Shown piece after piece: positions 44,120 through 54,109 of a stretch of DNA of 64,000 nucleotides. Each line of letters starts with the position of its first letter. Within the stretch, counting starts at the first letter, position 1. The stretch covers positions 28,254,903 through 28,318,902 of the forward strand of contig NC_092878.1 in assembly GCF_028372415.1 (NCBI RefSeq), given 5' to 3'. The notes beneath the pieces are model-generated. The model did no database searches and was not told the origin of the DNA. It saw nothing but the letters and a program-made list of their open reading frames with translations. The position numbers and the translations under genes are program-made. This DNA comes from Notamacropus eugenii. Taxonomy: Eukaryota; Chordata; Mammalia; Diprotodontia; Macropodidae.

Positions 44120-44947
44120 GTTGTGGTAAAATTGGAACATTAATGCATTGTTGGTGGAGTTGTGAACTGATCCAACCATTCTGGAGAGCAGTTTGGAACT
44201 ATACCCAAAGGACAATAACAATGTGCATAACCTTTGACCCAGCATTACCACTTCTAGATCTGCATCCCAAAGATATTATAAAAATGGGAAAAGGAGCCAC
44301 ATGTACAAAAATACTGATAGCAGTTCTTTTTGTGATGGCAAAGAAGAAGTGGAAATTGAGGGGATGCCCATCAACTGGAGAATGTCTGAATAAGTTGTAG
44401 TATATGAACGTAATGGAATACTATTGTGTTATGTGAAATGATGAGCAGGCAGACTTCAGGAAAACTTGAAAAGACTTAATATGAACTGAAGTTGAATGAA
44501 ATGAGCAGAACCAGGAGAAAGTAGTACACAGTAACAGCCACACTGTTCAATGACTGACTTTGACAGCCTTAGCGCTTCTTGGCAATGCAAGGTTCTAAGA
44601 CAACTCCAAAAGACTCATGATGGAAAATGCTGCCACATCCAGAGAAAGAGCGATGGAGTCTGAATGCAGATGGAAGTATACCATTTGCTGTCTCTCTCTC
44701 TTTTGTTTTATTTTTCTTCTTGCTTGTGGTTCAGTCCATTGGTTATAATTCACCTATATAACATGATTCATGTGAAAATTTTAATATCAATATCTACATA
44801 TATCTATATCTATACATATATATATGTAGAACCTGTATCAGAATGCATATCATCTTGGGGAGGACGGAGGAGAGGGAAGGGGAGAAAATTTAAAACTCAA
44901 AACCTTGTGGAACTGAATGCTGAAAACTAAAAATAAATATATTTTTT
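44120..44947 (+). mobile_element. L1 LINE 3' end with 15-bp duplication
   Basis: A 5'-truncated L1 of 828 bp: AACATTAATGCATTGTTGG, CCAACCATTCTGGAGAGCAG, CCCATCAACTGGAGAATGTC, GAGCAGAACCAGGAGAAAGT, then GGGGAGGACGGAGGAGAGGG, TTGTGGAACTGAATGCTGAA and an A-rich tail. Flanks AAAATGATCTCTCCC (44104-44118) and AAAATGATCTGTCCC (44948-44962) differ at one base. A TATC/TATA microsatellite lies at 44790-44827. Confidence 0.93.
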
Positions 44948-44969
44948 AAAATGATCTGTCCCCTCTCAG

Positions 44970-45070
44970 ATGTAAGTCACTTGGTCAAGGTCACACAGGT
45001 AAAATAGCAGAAGCAGTTCTGTAATCCATGATCCTCTGTCTTCAAATCCAATGCTCTTTCCACTTTTCCA
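44970..45070 (-). repeat. MIR fragment, antisense
   Basis: GTAAGTCACTTGGTCAAGGT, CACACAGGTAAAATAGC, then a degraded tRNA-like end. Confidence 0.6.
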
Positions 45071-45419
45071 TGTTGAATTCCCATGTGCTGGGAACCATCT
45101 AGCATCACCCCCACCTACCTGACCGCAGGGGTAATAACGGGCATGTGGTGCTGTGAAGCTGCTGTGGCTATTGAGGCCATCAATGACCCAGCACAAGAGG
45201 CCTTCCTGACTGCCATTCAGGAAGAATTCATGGGACACTGTTACGTTTCAAGGTGCCAGTTTCTCCTATCCTTTTCGGCCCTCATCATGAATAGTTTAAG
45301 CCTTTTCCCCTTCCCCACTTTAACTACTCACATTTACGTTTTCGGCCATTAGTTAACTTTTGAAGATACCTGCTACCCTTTATTTTTCAATTTTACATAG
45401 TGACAGTTTCATTATAATA
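45071..45419. other. Unclassified, GC-richer patch 45090-45240
   Basis: A 150-base patch reads as an open frame containing GVITGMWCCEAAVAIEAIND. It is richer in GC than its surroundings. I recognise no family, and splice sites on either strand are not convincing. Confidence 0.35.
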
Positions 45420-45620
45420 TTAATAAAAACTCACACAAAGCACTTTAAAGTTCCAGGCTGCTTTCCTTACATGAACCTTGTATCTGATGTAAGTCTTATA
45501 GATAAGAAAACTCTGGTTCAGAGGGGAAAACTTGCCCATGATCAGGTATCTAGGGAGTGTCCCAGATGGCAGTTCAAGCTCAGGTCTCCTGATGTGGGAG
45601 GGCAGGCCTCTATCCACTCC
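45420..45620 (-). repeat. MIR/SINE, antisense
   Basis: CAAAGCACTTTAAAGTTCC, AACTTGCCCATGATCAGGTA, TTCAAGCTCAGGTCTCCTGA. Confidence 0.6.
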
Positions 45621-46759
45621 ATGCAGGTACCTTTTTCATTTTTTTCTGTTCTTTTCCAGCCTTTGCTAAGTTTATAAACACTTGTAAAGAGACATCTTAG
45701 AAAACATGTCATTTTGAGAGTAGCAATACCCAGACTACTACAAACAACCCCACAAGGTATTAATTGCTGATTTTTGTCTTAAATCTGCCTTGCTTCTCAA
45801 AGAAACAAGCGTATAATTTCAACTTACAAAAACCAAAGGACTTTTAAGACAAAGAAGTACTAAAACCTGCCAAGCACTCAGCTCCAGAGAAAAGACAAAA
45901 GAATTTTTGTTTGCTTGTCTCCCAGGCTAGCCCAAAGCTGCAAACTTTAAGTCCAAGGGGTCTCTATGACACTGCCTGCCACAAGGGTTCGAGGAAACCT
46001 TGTTAAAGGAAGGATAAGGAATTTAATCTCATAATTTGCAGACACATCAATTTACTCATATATATATGCATGCTGAGTTGAAGCTTCTGCTTCTTGTTCC
46101 TGATTTTAAGCTGGTTTTCAGAGGCAGCTTTCAATTCTAGCAATGGTCCAAAGTCCAGCTAGCGGTACAAAAGATACAAATCTGAGTTCTAAGTTAGAAA
46201 TAGGGAAATAGAGTCCAAGTTCAATGCAGTCTTGTAGAAGTTTGATATCAGCCTAGCCTGAGTAGCCTTAATCTAATGCCACCAGACTCAAGGAATAAGT
46301 CTGAAGTAAAGAGATACATGAAAGGTTTCTTTCCTGATTTACAACTATGGCTCTTTCACTCTAGAAAGACTTTAAAATTTTTTTGCTTTATGATAAAAAA
46401 AAAAAACTCTATTTGTTCAGTGAGTATTTTCTCTCAAATACGGGATGAGGTAATGAAAAGAACCTCAGTTCAATGTATCTCACCCACTTTGAAAACTGCA
46501 ATCTTCCTGAAGTCACTGAAAAAGTGAACAGTCACATCAGTCATCAGCACTGGAATAGTTCTCATATCGTCCTAAGAAGCTGGCTACACAAAGTCTTTCC
46601 TATTTATTTTTCCCTTCAGCTAAGTCAGGTGAGATGTTGCTATGAAGAATGCTGACTTGAATAAATTCTAAGGTCAATTCTATGTTTAAAACTCTCGAGA
46701 AAAGGAAAGCACACTGGCCAAGTGGCCAGACACCCCGACTGGGTCTTCACCTTTATGGC
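45621..46759. other. Unclassified intron DNA
   Basis: More than 1 kb without a recognised repeat or exon. The short + strand frames here have no domains. Confidence 0.5.
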
Positions 46760-47282
46760 AGGTGAGGGACAGGTTTAATTTTCATTCTTTTGGCCACGTG
46801 GATTATCATGGCATTGATCAGAGCTCTGAAGTTTATCCAAGTTGCTTTCCTTTAGAATATCATCATCTTCGTCTAAACTGTTCTCTCAGTCTTGCTCATT
46901 TGGATCTTTATCAGTTCATGAAGGCCATCCCATTTTCCATCTGTCCCATCATTTCTCATGATGCGATAACATTCCATTATATTCATATGCCGTTCCCCAA
47001 TAGGACAGCCTCTCAGTTTCTAGTTCTGGGCTACCATGAAAAGTGCTACTATCTTTTGGTACTTATAGGTCCTTTCGCTCTTTTTTTGATTTCTTTGGGG
47101 TACAGGCCTGGAAGTACAGTTGCTTGATCAAAAGTCTGGTAACTTTCTGGGCACAGTTCCAACTTGCTTTCCAGAATGGATCCATTCATAGTTCTACCAA
47201 GAGCGCACTAGAGTCATCGTTTTTCCACAGCCCCTTCAACATTTGTCATTTTCCTCTTTTGTCTTCTTTACCAGCCTGATAG
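46760..47282 (-). mobile_element. L1 LINE 3' region, antisense
   Basis: Antisense of the L1 3' series: GCATTGATCAGAGCTCTGAA, CATTCCATTATATTCATATG, CGTTCCCCAATAGGACAGCC, TCCAACTTGCTTTCCAGAAT, AACATTTGTCATTTTCCTCT. It has lost its 3' end. Old and diverged. Confidence 0.8.
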
Positions 47283-47329
47283 AAAACCTTCATTTTCTCA
47301 TCTGTAAAATTGGGATAGGGACTTGATCT

Positions 47330-47585
47330 GTGATTTCTTTGGTGTAGGAAATTCCCAAGTAAGGAACCTCCTTATACAAAAGCAAGTTTGTCCTTTCTCT
47401 ATAATGTAAGTCTTTGGGAGCTGCTTAGAGCACTAAGATGTCCAGTCTAACCTCTTCATTTTACAGATGAGGAAACCATGACACAGAACAATTAAGCGAA
47501 ATCACTTAAGCTAAGGTCATGAAACCAAGTGACGGAGCGAGGATTAAAAAAATTCATGTCTCCGGACTCCAAATCCAGCAATCAC
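47330..47585 (-). repeat. tRNA-derived marsupial SINE, antisense
   Basis: TGATTTCTTTGGTGTAGGAA, TCCCAAGTAAGGAACCTCC, GGGAGCTGCTTAGAGCACTA, then a degraded antisense head. Confidence 0.65.
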
Positions 47586-47789
47586 ACTTCTGACCCTACT
47601 GAGGCTCTCATTTATGATACCTCTTCTCCAAAGAGTTAAAATTCTTTTTCTTCTAATTCTTTTCTATTTTCAAACCAAACTGAAATCTTCCCTATCCTAA
47701 CAAAACTTTTCTCCATCCTGCTTACTGATCCAACTACTTGAGCTTATCTTGCCTAATTACAAGGTTATTTAGGGTAAGAGTTGGGAAGA

Positions 47790-47930
47790 AGCATTTATTA
47801 AGCACCTACTATGTGCTAGGCACTTAAAAATATCTCATTTGATCCTCACAACAACCCTAGGAAGTAGGTGCACTGATTTTACAGTAAAGAAACTAAGGCA
47901 GACAGTGCTTAAATGACTTGCCCAGAAGCA
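47790..47930 (-). repeat. MIR with L2-type end, antisense
   Basis: AGCATTTATTAAGCACCTAC, TATCTCATTTGATCCTCACA, AATGACTTGCCCAG. Confidence 0.75.
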
Positions 47931-47931
47931 T

Positions 47932-48122
47932 CTTCCTGAATTCAAATCTAGCCTCAGACACTTACTGGCTGTGTGACCCTGGGCAAGTCACTTACCCTCT
48001 ATTTCCCTCAGTTTCCTCATCTGTAAAATAAGCTGGAGAAGTAAATGGCAAACCACTCCAGTATCTTTTCCAAGAAAACCTCAAGTGGGATCAGGAAGAG
48101 TCAGACAGGACTGAACAACTTC
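47932..48122 (+). repeat. MAR1/MON1 CORE-SINE, 5'-truncated
   Basis: TTCCTGAATTCAAATCTAGC, GGCTGTGTGACCCTGGGCAA, GCAAACCACTCCAGTATCTT, AGAGTCAGACAGGACTGAAC. Confidence 0.85.
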
Positions 48123-48774
48123 TTTAATAAACTCTGTTAATGAAAATTGTTCTCCAAATGACAAAGCAGGAAGGATACTCCCAAAATGATGACACACCAA
48201 CATTTAAACCAACTCTATTTCCACTGAAATTCATTCATCCCTTTTTAGGGCTTTTCTCATATTTCTTGTTTGTTACTTGGACTGTAGCTGACTAAGAATG
48301 CAATGCGTCATCTTCAAGTTTGTAAAGCTTCATGTTAGTTTAATAAATGATTAATAAGAGCACATACAAGTCATAATGACAAAAACAAACCAGTATAACA
48401 ACACCAACTCCTCTGAACAAGTAATATCTGGGGTACTATCATTATATACTATATACTTATATTGTGCCTTTTATCTATAAATGTCATGGAATGCCCATCA
48501 CCCACTTCAGTGTCGGTCACTTATCATAAGGTTTATTACTTGTGAATCTGAAAGATGCTCAATGTAACTGAGTCCTCCAATGTAAAATTAATTTGCTACC
48601 TTTCAAGTTGAGATTTCTGGTAGAGAACATAATATATAAATTTAAAAATAGATTTAAAAGTATCCCTTCTATCCCTTTCCAAAAAAAAAAAATCTTGTAC
48701 ATAGCTCATTCATGCCCTCCCACAAAGTTTAATGGGACAAATTTGTTGTCCAAAAATACTCTTTCCAGAGAATT
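48123..48774. other. Unclassified intron DNA
   Basis: Nothing recognised apart from an A12 run near 48681. Confidence 0.5.
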
Positions 48775-49086
48775 TCGAAGTTGAAAGGGCCATTAGGGGC
48801 CATCTGATTCAATCTGTAGCTGAATAAAAATCACCTCTCTCACCCCCATCCAGGGGTGATGCAGCCTTTACTTGAAGACCTATAACAAGGAGGCCCTTGT
48901 TACCTCTGGAAGTAGTCTATTCTATTTTGGGAGTACCAATTGTTAGAGAGCTTTTCCTGATGTGAAAAAAAAATCTGTTTCTCCGCAGCCTGTACACTGT
49001 ACTGTGTACACTGCTTTTCCTTCTTCCAACATGGCAGTTCTGTCTCCCCAGCTCAGTTCCCCTGTCTGATTCCTCCCACCCCCAAT

Positions 49087-49087
<1 letters not shown>

Positions 49088-49141
<54 letters not shown>

Positions 49142-49196
49142 CTCTCTCTCTCACACTCTCTCTCTCTCTCTCTCTCTCCCTCCCTCCCTCCCTCCA
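49088..49196. repeat. Compound CA-CT-CCCT microsatellite
   Basis: About 25 CA units, then CT units with one CACA break, then TCCC units, inside the CR1-like copy. Confidence 0.97.
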
Positions 49197-49224
49197 GGTT
49201 AAACATCCCTATGTACTTCAATAG

Positions 49225-49425
49225 TAACTTATTTATATAGCATTTATCCTCAAGCAACCAGCCCTAGGAGGCAGGTGTTCTTATGATCCCCACTGAGGAA
49301 GGAGAGGTTGAAAGAGGTTCAGTGGCTTGTCTAGAATCACACAGCTACTTAGTACCTGAGGCAGGATTCCAACTCAGGTCTTCCTGACTCCAGGCTTATC
49401 GCTCTCACTTCGCTGCCTCTAAGCA
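49225..49425 (-). repeat. MIR, antisense, nested in the CR1-like copy
   Basis: TTATTTATATAGCATTTATC, CCCTAGGAGGCAGGTGTTCT, TCAGTGGCTTGTCTAGAATC, TCTTCCTGACTCCAGGCTTA, TTCGCTGCCTCT. Confidence 0.75.
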
Positions 49426-49544
49426 TGTATTGCATGAAGATCCCCAGAACCTTCACCACCCTGGTTGATCTTCTCCAGACTCCCTTTTCTTAGAACACAC
49501 AATTTGAATTCTAATTTCATTACAACATTTCATTTATGTCACTG

Positions 49545-49660
49545 GCATAAATACACTAATAGAGTCTTTTAAGATTTACAAAGCACTTTCCTTACAAAAG
49601 CACTGTGAGGTAGGTCATTCTTATCTCCATTTTACAGATGGAGAAGTGGGGAGCACTGGA
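49545..49660 (-). repeat. MIR fragment, antisense
   Basis: TTACAAAGCACTTTCCTTAC, CACTGTGAGGTAGGTCATTC, CCATTTTACAGATGGAGAAG. Confidence 0.7.
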
Positions 49661-49664
49661 GAGA

Positions 49665-49845
49665 CAGCTGGCCTTCAAGTCAATGAAACCTGGGCTTAAG
49701 TTGGGCCTCTAACATTGGCTTTCTGACCCTGGATAAGTCACTTTATCTCTTAGTGCTCTGGGCAAATCTTCTGACCTGCACGGATGGAAAATGTTTCTCA
49801 CCAAGAGCATCCTGCACTACACTGGTACAGCCCAAACCAAAAATA
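49665..49845 (+). repeat. tRNA-derived marsupial SINE, sense
   Basis: CTGGCCTTCAAGTCAATGAA, CTGACCCTGGATAAGTCACT, AGTGCTCTGGGCAAATC and CCTGCACGGATGGAAAATG. Same family as 16562. Confidence 0.6.
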
Positions 49846-49847
49846 TT

Positions 49848-49900
49848 ATGTGTATGTATATATTATATACACACACACACATATATATACACACACACAC
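49848..49900. repeat. TA/CA microsatellite
   Basis: TATG, TATA and CA units. Confidence 0.9.
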
Positions 49901-50589
49901 GAATATCCACACCTACATAAATACATATCCTTGCATCCAACACACAAATGTCCTATACTAATAATGACTATATTTTTCTACATTTATAGGAACTATTCAG
50001 GCTACTTGGGCAGAGAAAAAGAGGTCATTGTCTAAATAGACGTGACACGGAGCCAAATATGGATACAACTTTCTCTCAAATCCCTGTAGAATTTGTAACA
50101 TTTACAAAGTGGTTTCTAAACCATTTCTTTTTTGTCCTAGGAAAACTGGAACCAAAGTATAAATGTTCAGTAACTATGTTTCAAGACAAACCCTACCGAG
50201 CGAAAGAAAACAAATCTTTTTTCAAGATTTAAGATTTCAAGAAGTAAGTTTTGTTGAGGTATTCATTTTATAATAAAATAATTGCCTCAAAAATCAAACA
50301 CCATTTTAAGGAAAATGATTTCACATGAAAAGCTGGAAATATCTGTAGTTTCCTTTGAAGCAGTTACTGACTTGAATCACAGGGTCGCTGTGTTTTAGTA
50401 ACAGCAAGCATTATACGTGTTCTCAGTTGTCAGGGATAAAAAGGAAACTTCCCACCTAAGGAAACAGAAACTAGTAATGAAATACTGCCATTTACCACAA
50501 CAGGGGGCAGAGCTGGCATGGTTATTCTCACTACCTTGTTCTAAACTCCAGATCATCCCTCAAACAAGAAGTGAGTGCAAACAGGGACT
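49901..50589. other. Unclassified intron DNA
   Basis: No repeat or exon recognised. Confidence 0.5.
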
Positions 50590-50740
50590 AGATACAGCCC
50601 TGCACTCAAGGTTCCAGAGACCTGGATTTGAAACCCCCCTCTAATTCTTACCTAGCCATGTGACCTTAGATAAATCATTTACCTCTCTAGGTCTCAGTTT
50701 CCACATCCATAAAATGGAAATAATATTTGTAGTACAAATT
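50590..50740 (+). repeat. tRNA-derived SINE, sense
   Basis: TCCAGAGACCTGGATTTGAA, CTAGCCATGTGACCTTAGAT, CTCTAGGTCTCAGTTTCCAC, CATAAAATGGAAATAATA. Confidence 0.65.
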
Positions 50741-50744
50741 GAAA

Positions 50745-50945
50745 GGTAGCATGGCCTAGTGGATAGACTTAGACAGGTAATCAAGAAGGCTTGGGTTCAA
50801 AGTCCCAGCTCTGCCCATAATAGTTGTGTGATCATAGACAGGTCACAACTTATGAAGGTGCTCCAATGCGATAACGTATGTACAACACTTTTAAACCTTA
50901 ATGTTCTATATGAAATGTCAGTTGTTACTATTAATTGTAGTTACA
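50745..50945 (+). repeat. THER1/MIR-type SINE, sense
   Basis: AAGGTAGCATGGCCTAGTGG, AGGCTTGGGTTCAAAGTCCC, GTTGTGTGATCATAGACAGG, then a degraded core and TTTTAAACCTTAATGTTCTA. Confidence 0.65.
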
Positions 50946-51004
50946 GAGAGCAGGCAAGTTTAAGGGAGCAAAATTGCTGTTACTATGGAATGTGGTATTG
51001 TCAA

Positions 51005-51178
51005 AGACATACAAACGTTAGTCAGAAGACCCCAGTTCAAATCCTACCTCCACTACTACTTGGGTTTGTGGCTTATCTTCTCTAGAACTCAAGTTTCCTC
51101 TTCTGTAAAATGAAGGAATTAGATTATATGATGTCTGAAGTTCCTTCCACAGTTCTAACTTCTAAGATTCTGATTCCT
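51005..51178 (+). repeat. THER2/MIR3-like SINE, sense
   Basis: CCCCAGTTCAAATCCTACCT, AAGTTTCCTCTTCTGTAAAA, GATGTCTGAAGTTCCTTCCA, TCTAAGATTCTGATT. Confidence 0.7.
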
Positions 51179-52070
51179 ATGTCCAATAGGGACAAGACCC
51201 TCTAATCTACTTCCTTTCCCTCACCTTTATATTAACATATCAAATAACCCTAAAACCTTCATGCGGTCTACTCCAATCTCACAAGTGTCCCCTGTCCTCC
51301 TAGTAAATCAGAGAGCTGTTTTTATTTTGTCCCACCCCTTCTTATTCAACTCTATTAGGGCAGTTAGAGGCAAAACTTTTGGCAAATTTGGGATAAAAAG
51401 CCCTGGAAATAGGGCTATAGGAATAACATGGGCATGGAAGGAAGGCAGGAGCTACTAGTACATCTTTCCTGGCCTGGTGATTAGTAAGCAGGTGATGATC
51501 ATTTTCCTTGGGACTGTTGGAGTAACTCCCAACGGCACCTTAAGATGAAAGCACCAAGGGGCACTAAACTTAGAATTGGTTCTGGGTAGGAAGCCCGAAC
51601 TTACAGAGAACATGTAAGGGAGGAGAGGGGAAAGGAGGGGAAAAGAGGAAATTCTGGGGGGTGTAGACAGACAGGAGAGAGAGAGAGGCAGAAGAGCGAG
51701 AGACAGAAATCAGGATAGAGCAGGAGATCTATTTATGTGTGTAAATAGATTTAGATACATATAGATACATTGTTGTATTTCAACATAAGTGGTTTCCTTT
51801 TGGTGTCTTGTGCTTTTATTCTGTGCATTTAGTTATGGATTATTCTCAGAAAGGGTGTCCATAGGCCAGTCTGCCAAAGGGTTGTAGACACAAAAAAAGG
51901 TTCAGAAATTCCTGAAAGAAGAGGGAGAGACTGGAATAAGGGAGGAAAGCAGTAAAGAATCCCCAGGGAGGAGGAGCTCAGGCAGGACACGAGAAGCGAT
52001 CAGGGTTACGGATTCCGGGAATTAATCAGCCGGCCAGGGCTGGGGGTGGGGGCAGCGCAGGGCGCAGGGC
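51179..52070. other. EHD4 intron 1, promoter-proximal part
   Basis: Contains a purine-rich tract (51603-51720) and a right-end fragment of a hAT-like element (51838-51915, TATTCTCAGAAAGGGTGTCC, AGTCTGCCAAAGGGTTGTAG). Otherwise unique-looking. Confidence 0.55.
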
Positions 52071-52076
52071 AGTTAC

Positions 52077-52312
52077 CGGATGAAGGTGGTCTTGCCCGTG
52101 CTGTACTGGCCCACCAGCAGCACCATGGGCTTGTTGTCGAAGTCGGCGTCCTCCAGCGCCGGCGAGTGGAACTCGTGGAAGCGGTACGCCTCCTCCAGCG
52201 GCAGCACCTTGCGCAGGTAGAGCGAGCGCAGGCCGCCCGTCACCGTCTGCACCGGGTCCGCCCCGCCGGGACGCTCCCGGCCGCCCGCCTGCCGCCCCAT
52301 CCAGCTGAACAT
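52077..52312 (-). CDS. EHD4: EHD4 coding exon 1 (start codon, P-loop)
   Basis: Read from the ATG at 52312-52310 to 52077, encoding residues 1-78 and two bases of Arg79. The N-terminus MFSWMGRQAGGRERPGGADP is followed by VQTVTGGLRSLYLRKVLPLE, FHEFHSPALEDADFDNKPM and VLLVGQYSTGKTTFI. GQYSTGKT (68-75) is the P-loop that binds ATP in EHD proteins. The N-terminal MFSWM segment is the membrane-inserting tail known for the family. Start choice: it gives the canonical EHD4 N-terminus, and the upstream frame has no conserved sequence. The donor is CG/GTAACT at 52076. Differences from the human protein, as remembered, include Pro15, Pro20, Asp60 and Val64. GC content is very high, as usual for a CpG-island exon. 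Confidence 0.98.
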
Positions 52313-52482
52313 TCTGCCGCTGCCCGCCCGACTCCGTCCCGGCCCCGCCCAGGCTCCGCTCCAGACCCCGAGCCCACAGCACGCCGCGGCGCGAACCCGA
52401 CAGCTGGACGGAGCGAATGAGCCACGGGGCGCCCGCGCGCTGCCACCGCCCCGAGCCCCGTCCCCGCCCCTGGGGACCCCGG

Positions 52483-52487
52483 CCAAT
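52483..52487 (+). promoter_or_regulatory. EHD4: CCAAT box
   Basis: GGCCAATCGG at 52481-52490. It lies about 170 bp upstream of the EHD4 ATG (ATTGG on the gene strand), flanked by GC boxes, a usual NF-Y-type position. Confidence 0.6.
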
Positions 52488-52498
52488 CGGCCTGGGCT

Positions 52499-52506
52499 AC
52501 GTCATG
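52499..52506 (-). promoter_or_regulatory. EHD4: CRE-like site
   Basis: TACGTCAT on the + strand (ATGACGTA on the gene strand) carries the TGACG half-site bound by CREB/ATF factors, 12 bp from the CCAAT box. Confidence 0.5.
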
Positions 52507-52591
52507 ATTCACCTTCTCTGTTCGGGAGGTTCCCCTTGGGGGCCTTCCTGGTTGGGCGCTTTCCCCGCCACCAGCCTATGGAGAGGAGCTT

Positions 52592-52612
52592 CCTCATGAA
52601 TAATTCATGAGG
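52592..52612. promoter_or_regulatory. Perfect 10-bp palindrome upstream of EHD4
   Basis: CCTCATGAAT, one central A, then ATTCATGAGG. It is about 280 bp upstream of the EHD4 start codon, just outside the CpG-rich block. The TGAAT/ATTCA half-sites resemble paired POU/homeodomain sites. Function is unknown. Confidence 0.5.
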
Positions 52613-53015
52613 GAGCCAGGCATCCCGCTTTCCCAGTGGCTCTGGGACTGGGCTTGCCAGGTCACCTACGGTTTGACTCTCCCTCCTGGCTAGAGAGTGT
52701 TTGCTTCCGGACGAGTCCAGGACTGTAGGCTCACTTTTACCTAGCCTGTTACAGTCACCCTAGGGATGTTGCGCCTTTGGGTCTCACCATCTCGGGGACA
52801 GTACGAGGCACGTCGCTTCATTCCAAAGTGGCCCATTGAACAACATTCCTCATATGTAATAACGACAGTGCACAATATATACACACACATGAACTATATG
52901 TGTATATGTGGTGTACACACACAGTTATCTGTTCATGTAAGTTGTACACGCGTGTGTTTTAAGGTTACAGGACAGCCTTTCGCCTTTAAGGTGAGGGACA
53001 CAAGGCACAGAAGGA
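52613..53015. other. Intergenic DNA upstream of EHD4
   Basis: Contains a loose TA/CA-rich stretch (52873-52925). No repeat family recognised. Confidence 0.5.
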
Positions 53016-53146
53016 ATGCTAATTAAATATGAGCTGACTGACACTGTGATTTATATTTAATTCACTTCTCTCACTGTCATCTAATTTCTTCTTGCTTGGA
53101 CGTCTATGGTGATAGAAAATTGGTCATTGTCTTCATTATGAATTTT
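53016..53146 (+). repeat. First copy of a local 2-kb-spaced duplication
   Basis: ATGCTAATTAAATATGAGCT through CTCACTGTCATCTAATTTCT and TTGGACGTCTATGGTGATAG is similar to 55088-55153 plus 55410-55480 (second copy split by MAR1). Confidence 0.7.
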
Positions 53147-53394
53147 TTAATTGATTCTTTTCTAGCAAAAAACCCTCCAAAACATCACATATATATACAC
53201 ACACATGTAGTTTTATGGTTTGCTTTATGTATATCTCCATTTGATCTTCTAGTAAAAAGAAAAACCCAAACCATCAACCTATCATTCATATATAATATAC
53301 ACACATATATGCATGTATGTATGTATTCATTAGGGTTTGCAAAGCACTTTACCTTGATCTCACTGATATATTATCTCAAGGATACCAGATGTTT
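53147..53394. other. Intergenic DNA with TATA/TATG microsatellite and MIR scrap
   Basis: Microsatellite stretches at 53189-53208 and 53289-53325. An antisense MIR fragment (GGGTTTGCAAAGCACTTTAC) at 53333-53385. Confidence 0.55.
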
Positions 53395-53725
53395 CCTCTC
53401 CATTTCAGTGCCTTTGAAATTTCCCAGGCACTCTCCTCATCTTCACTCCTTAGAATATCTGTTATATTTCAAAGCTCAGCTCAAACCACCTCCTTCCTAT
53501 AAGAGGGCTTTCCTCATGTCCCCTTCTGTAAGTATTTCTCCCTCTCCTTCCCCTCAATGACCTTGTATTTAGTTATGTGCATACATGTAATTTTCCCCAC
53601 AGAAGGTAAGTTCCTTGAGGGCATAGACAAAAATTTTTTCTTTGGAAAATTTTTACTGGGAATACCCAGAGCCTAACATGTGTCTAGCCTATGGTGAGTA
53701 TGTGATAAATGTTTGTGATTGGTGC
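53395..53725 (+). mobile_element. L2 LINE 3' end
   Basis: CAAAGCTCAGCTCAAACCAC, AGAGGGCTTTCCTCATGTCC, AAGGTAAGTTCCTTGAGGGC, ATGGTGAGTATGTGATAAAT. Confidence 0.75.
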
Positions 53726-53727
53726 CC

Positions 53728-53945
53728 CTCTTTTCTCATCTGTAAAATAAAAGGAGCTGGAATTAATTACCTCTGTGATGTCTTGCAGCTCTGAAGTCCA
53801 TGGAAGAATTATTATGCCATTTTACAAATAAGGAAACTGAGGCTCAGTGTAACTTGACTAATGTTACACTGATAGTAAGTGGCAGAGCCAAGTCTCAAAC
53901 CCCAGTCTTTTCGAGGGGTCAATACGGTGCTTTCCCCACTATCCC
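53728..53945. repeat. SINE fragment (+) followed by MIR (-)
   Basis: Sense SINE scrap 53728-53800 (TCTTTTCTCATCTGTAAAAT), then antisense MIR 53805-53945 (TACAAATAAGGAAACTGAGG, GTGGCAGAGCCAAGTCTCAA). Confidence 0.6.
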
Positions 53946-54109
53946 ATAGAGCACCACAATGTAGAACAAGCCCCAAGAGATGATTCCCCTGCCTCTAGAA
54001 CCATTGATTGTCCAAGGCATTTGGTGGTTGGTCAATCCCTGTGTTCCAAAAACAAGCCTATTCACTGGATGGGTCTTACCTCACCCTAAGTGAGTTCCTG
54101 CATAGACCT

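Larger units (their letters stand above)
48775..49510 (-). repeat. CR1/L3-type LINE 3' region, antisense, interrupted
   Basis: Pieces 48775-49080 (TTGAAAGGGCCATTAGGGGC, CCTCTGGAAGTAGTCTATTC, GAGAGCTTTTCCTGATGTG), 49194-49222 (CCAGGTTAAACATCCCTATG) and 49428-49510 (CTTCACCACCCTGGTTGATC, TTCTCCAGACTCCC) follow the antisense CR1-like order. A microsatellite and a MIR interrupt it. Confidence 0.65.
1..52312 (-). other. EHD4: EHD4 gene body, 5' part (exons 1-3 and introns)
   Basis: The gene runs right to left. Three coding exons with matching splice phases are visible at 52312-52077, 37726-37550 and 15117-15020. Together they encode residues 1-170 plus the first base of codon 171. Intron 1 is 52076-37727, intron 2 is 37549-15118, and intron 3 starts at 15019 and leaves the window. 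All introns begin GT and end AG on the minus strand. The remaining exons (the rest of the G domain, the helical domain and the C-terminal EH domain) must lie beyond the left edge. Repeats listed between 1 and 52076 are therefore intronic and transcribed on the minus strand. Confidence 0.95.
52071..52510 (-). promoter_or_regulatory. EHD4: CpG island and EHD4 promoter region
   Basis: A sharply bounded GC- and CpG-rich block in an otherwise AT-rich window, covering exon 1, the 5' UTR and the proximal promoter. No TATA box is seen upstream of the start codon. GC boxes include CCCCGCCCC at 52462-52470. The transcription start site is not determinable by eye but should lie between about 52320 and 52500. 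Confidence 0.85.

Noticed and set aside
49088-49196. Repeat array that might be taken for a CRISPR or satellite
   Set aside because: It is a dinucleotide/tetranucleotide microsatellite without spacers.
52046-52512. Open frames of 90-137 codons overlapping EHD4 exon 1 in other frames and on the + strand
   Set aside because: CpG-island DNA has few stop codons. The frame with the P-loop and the conserved N-terminus is the real one; the N-terminal extension in that frame is 5' UTR.
53096-53560. 154-codon + strand open frame
   Set aside because: It crosses a microsatellite, a MIR scrap and an L2 tail, so the frame is fortuitous.
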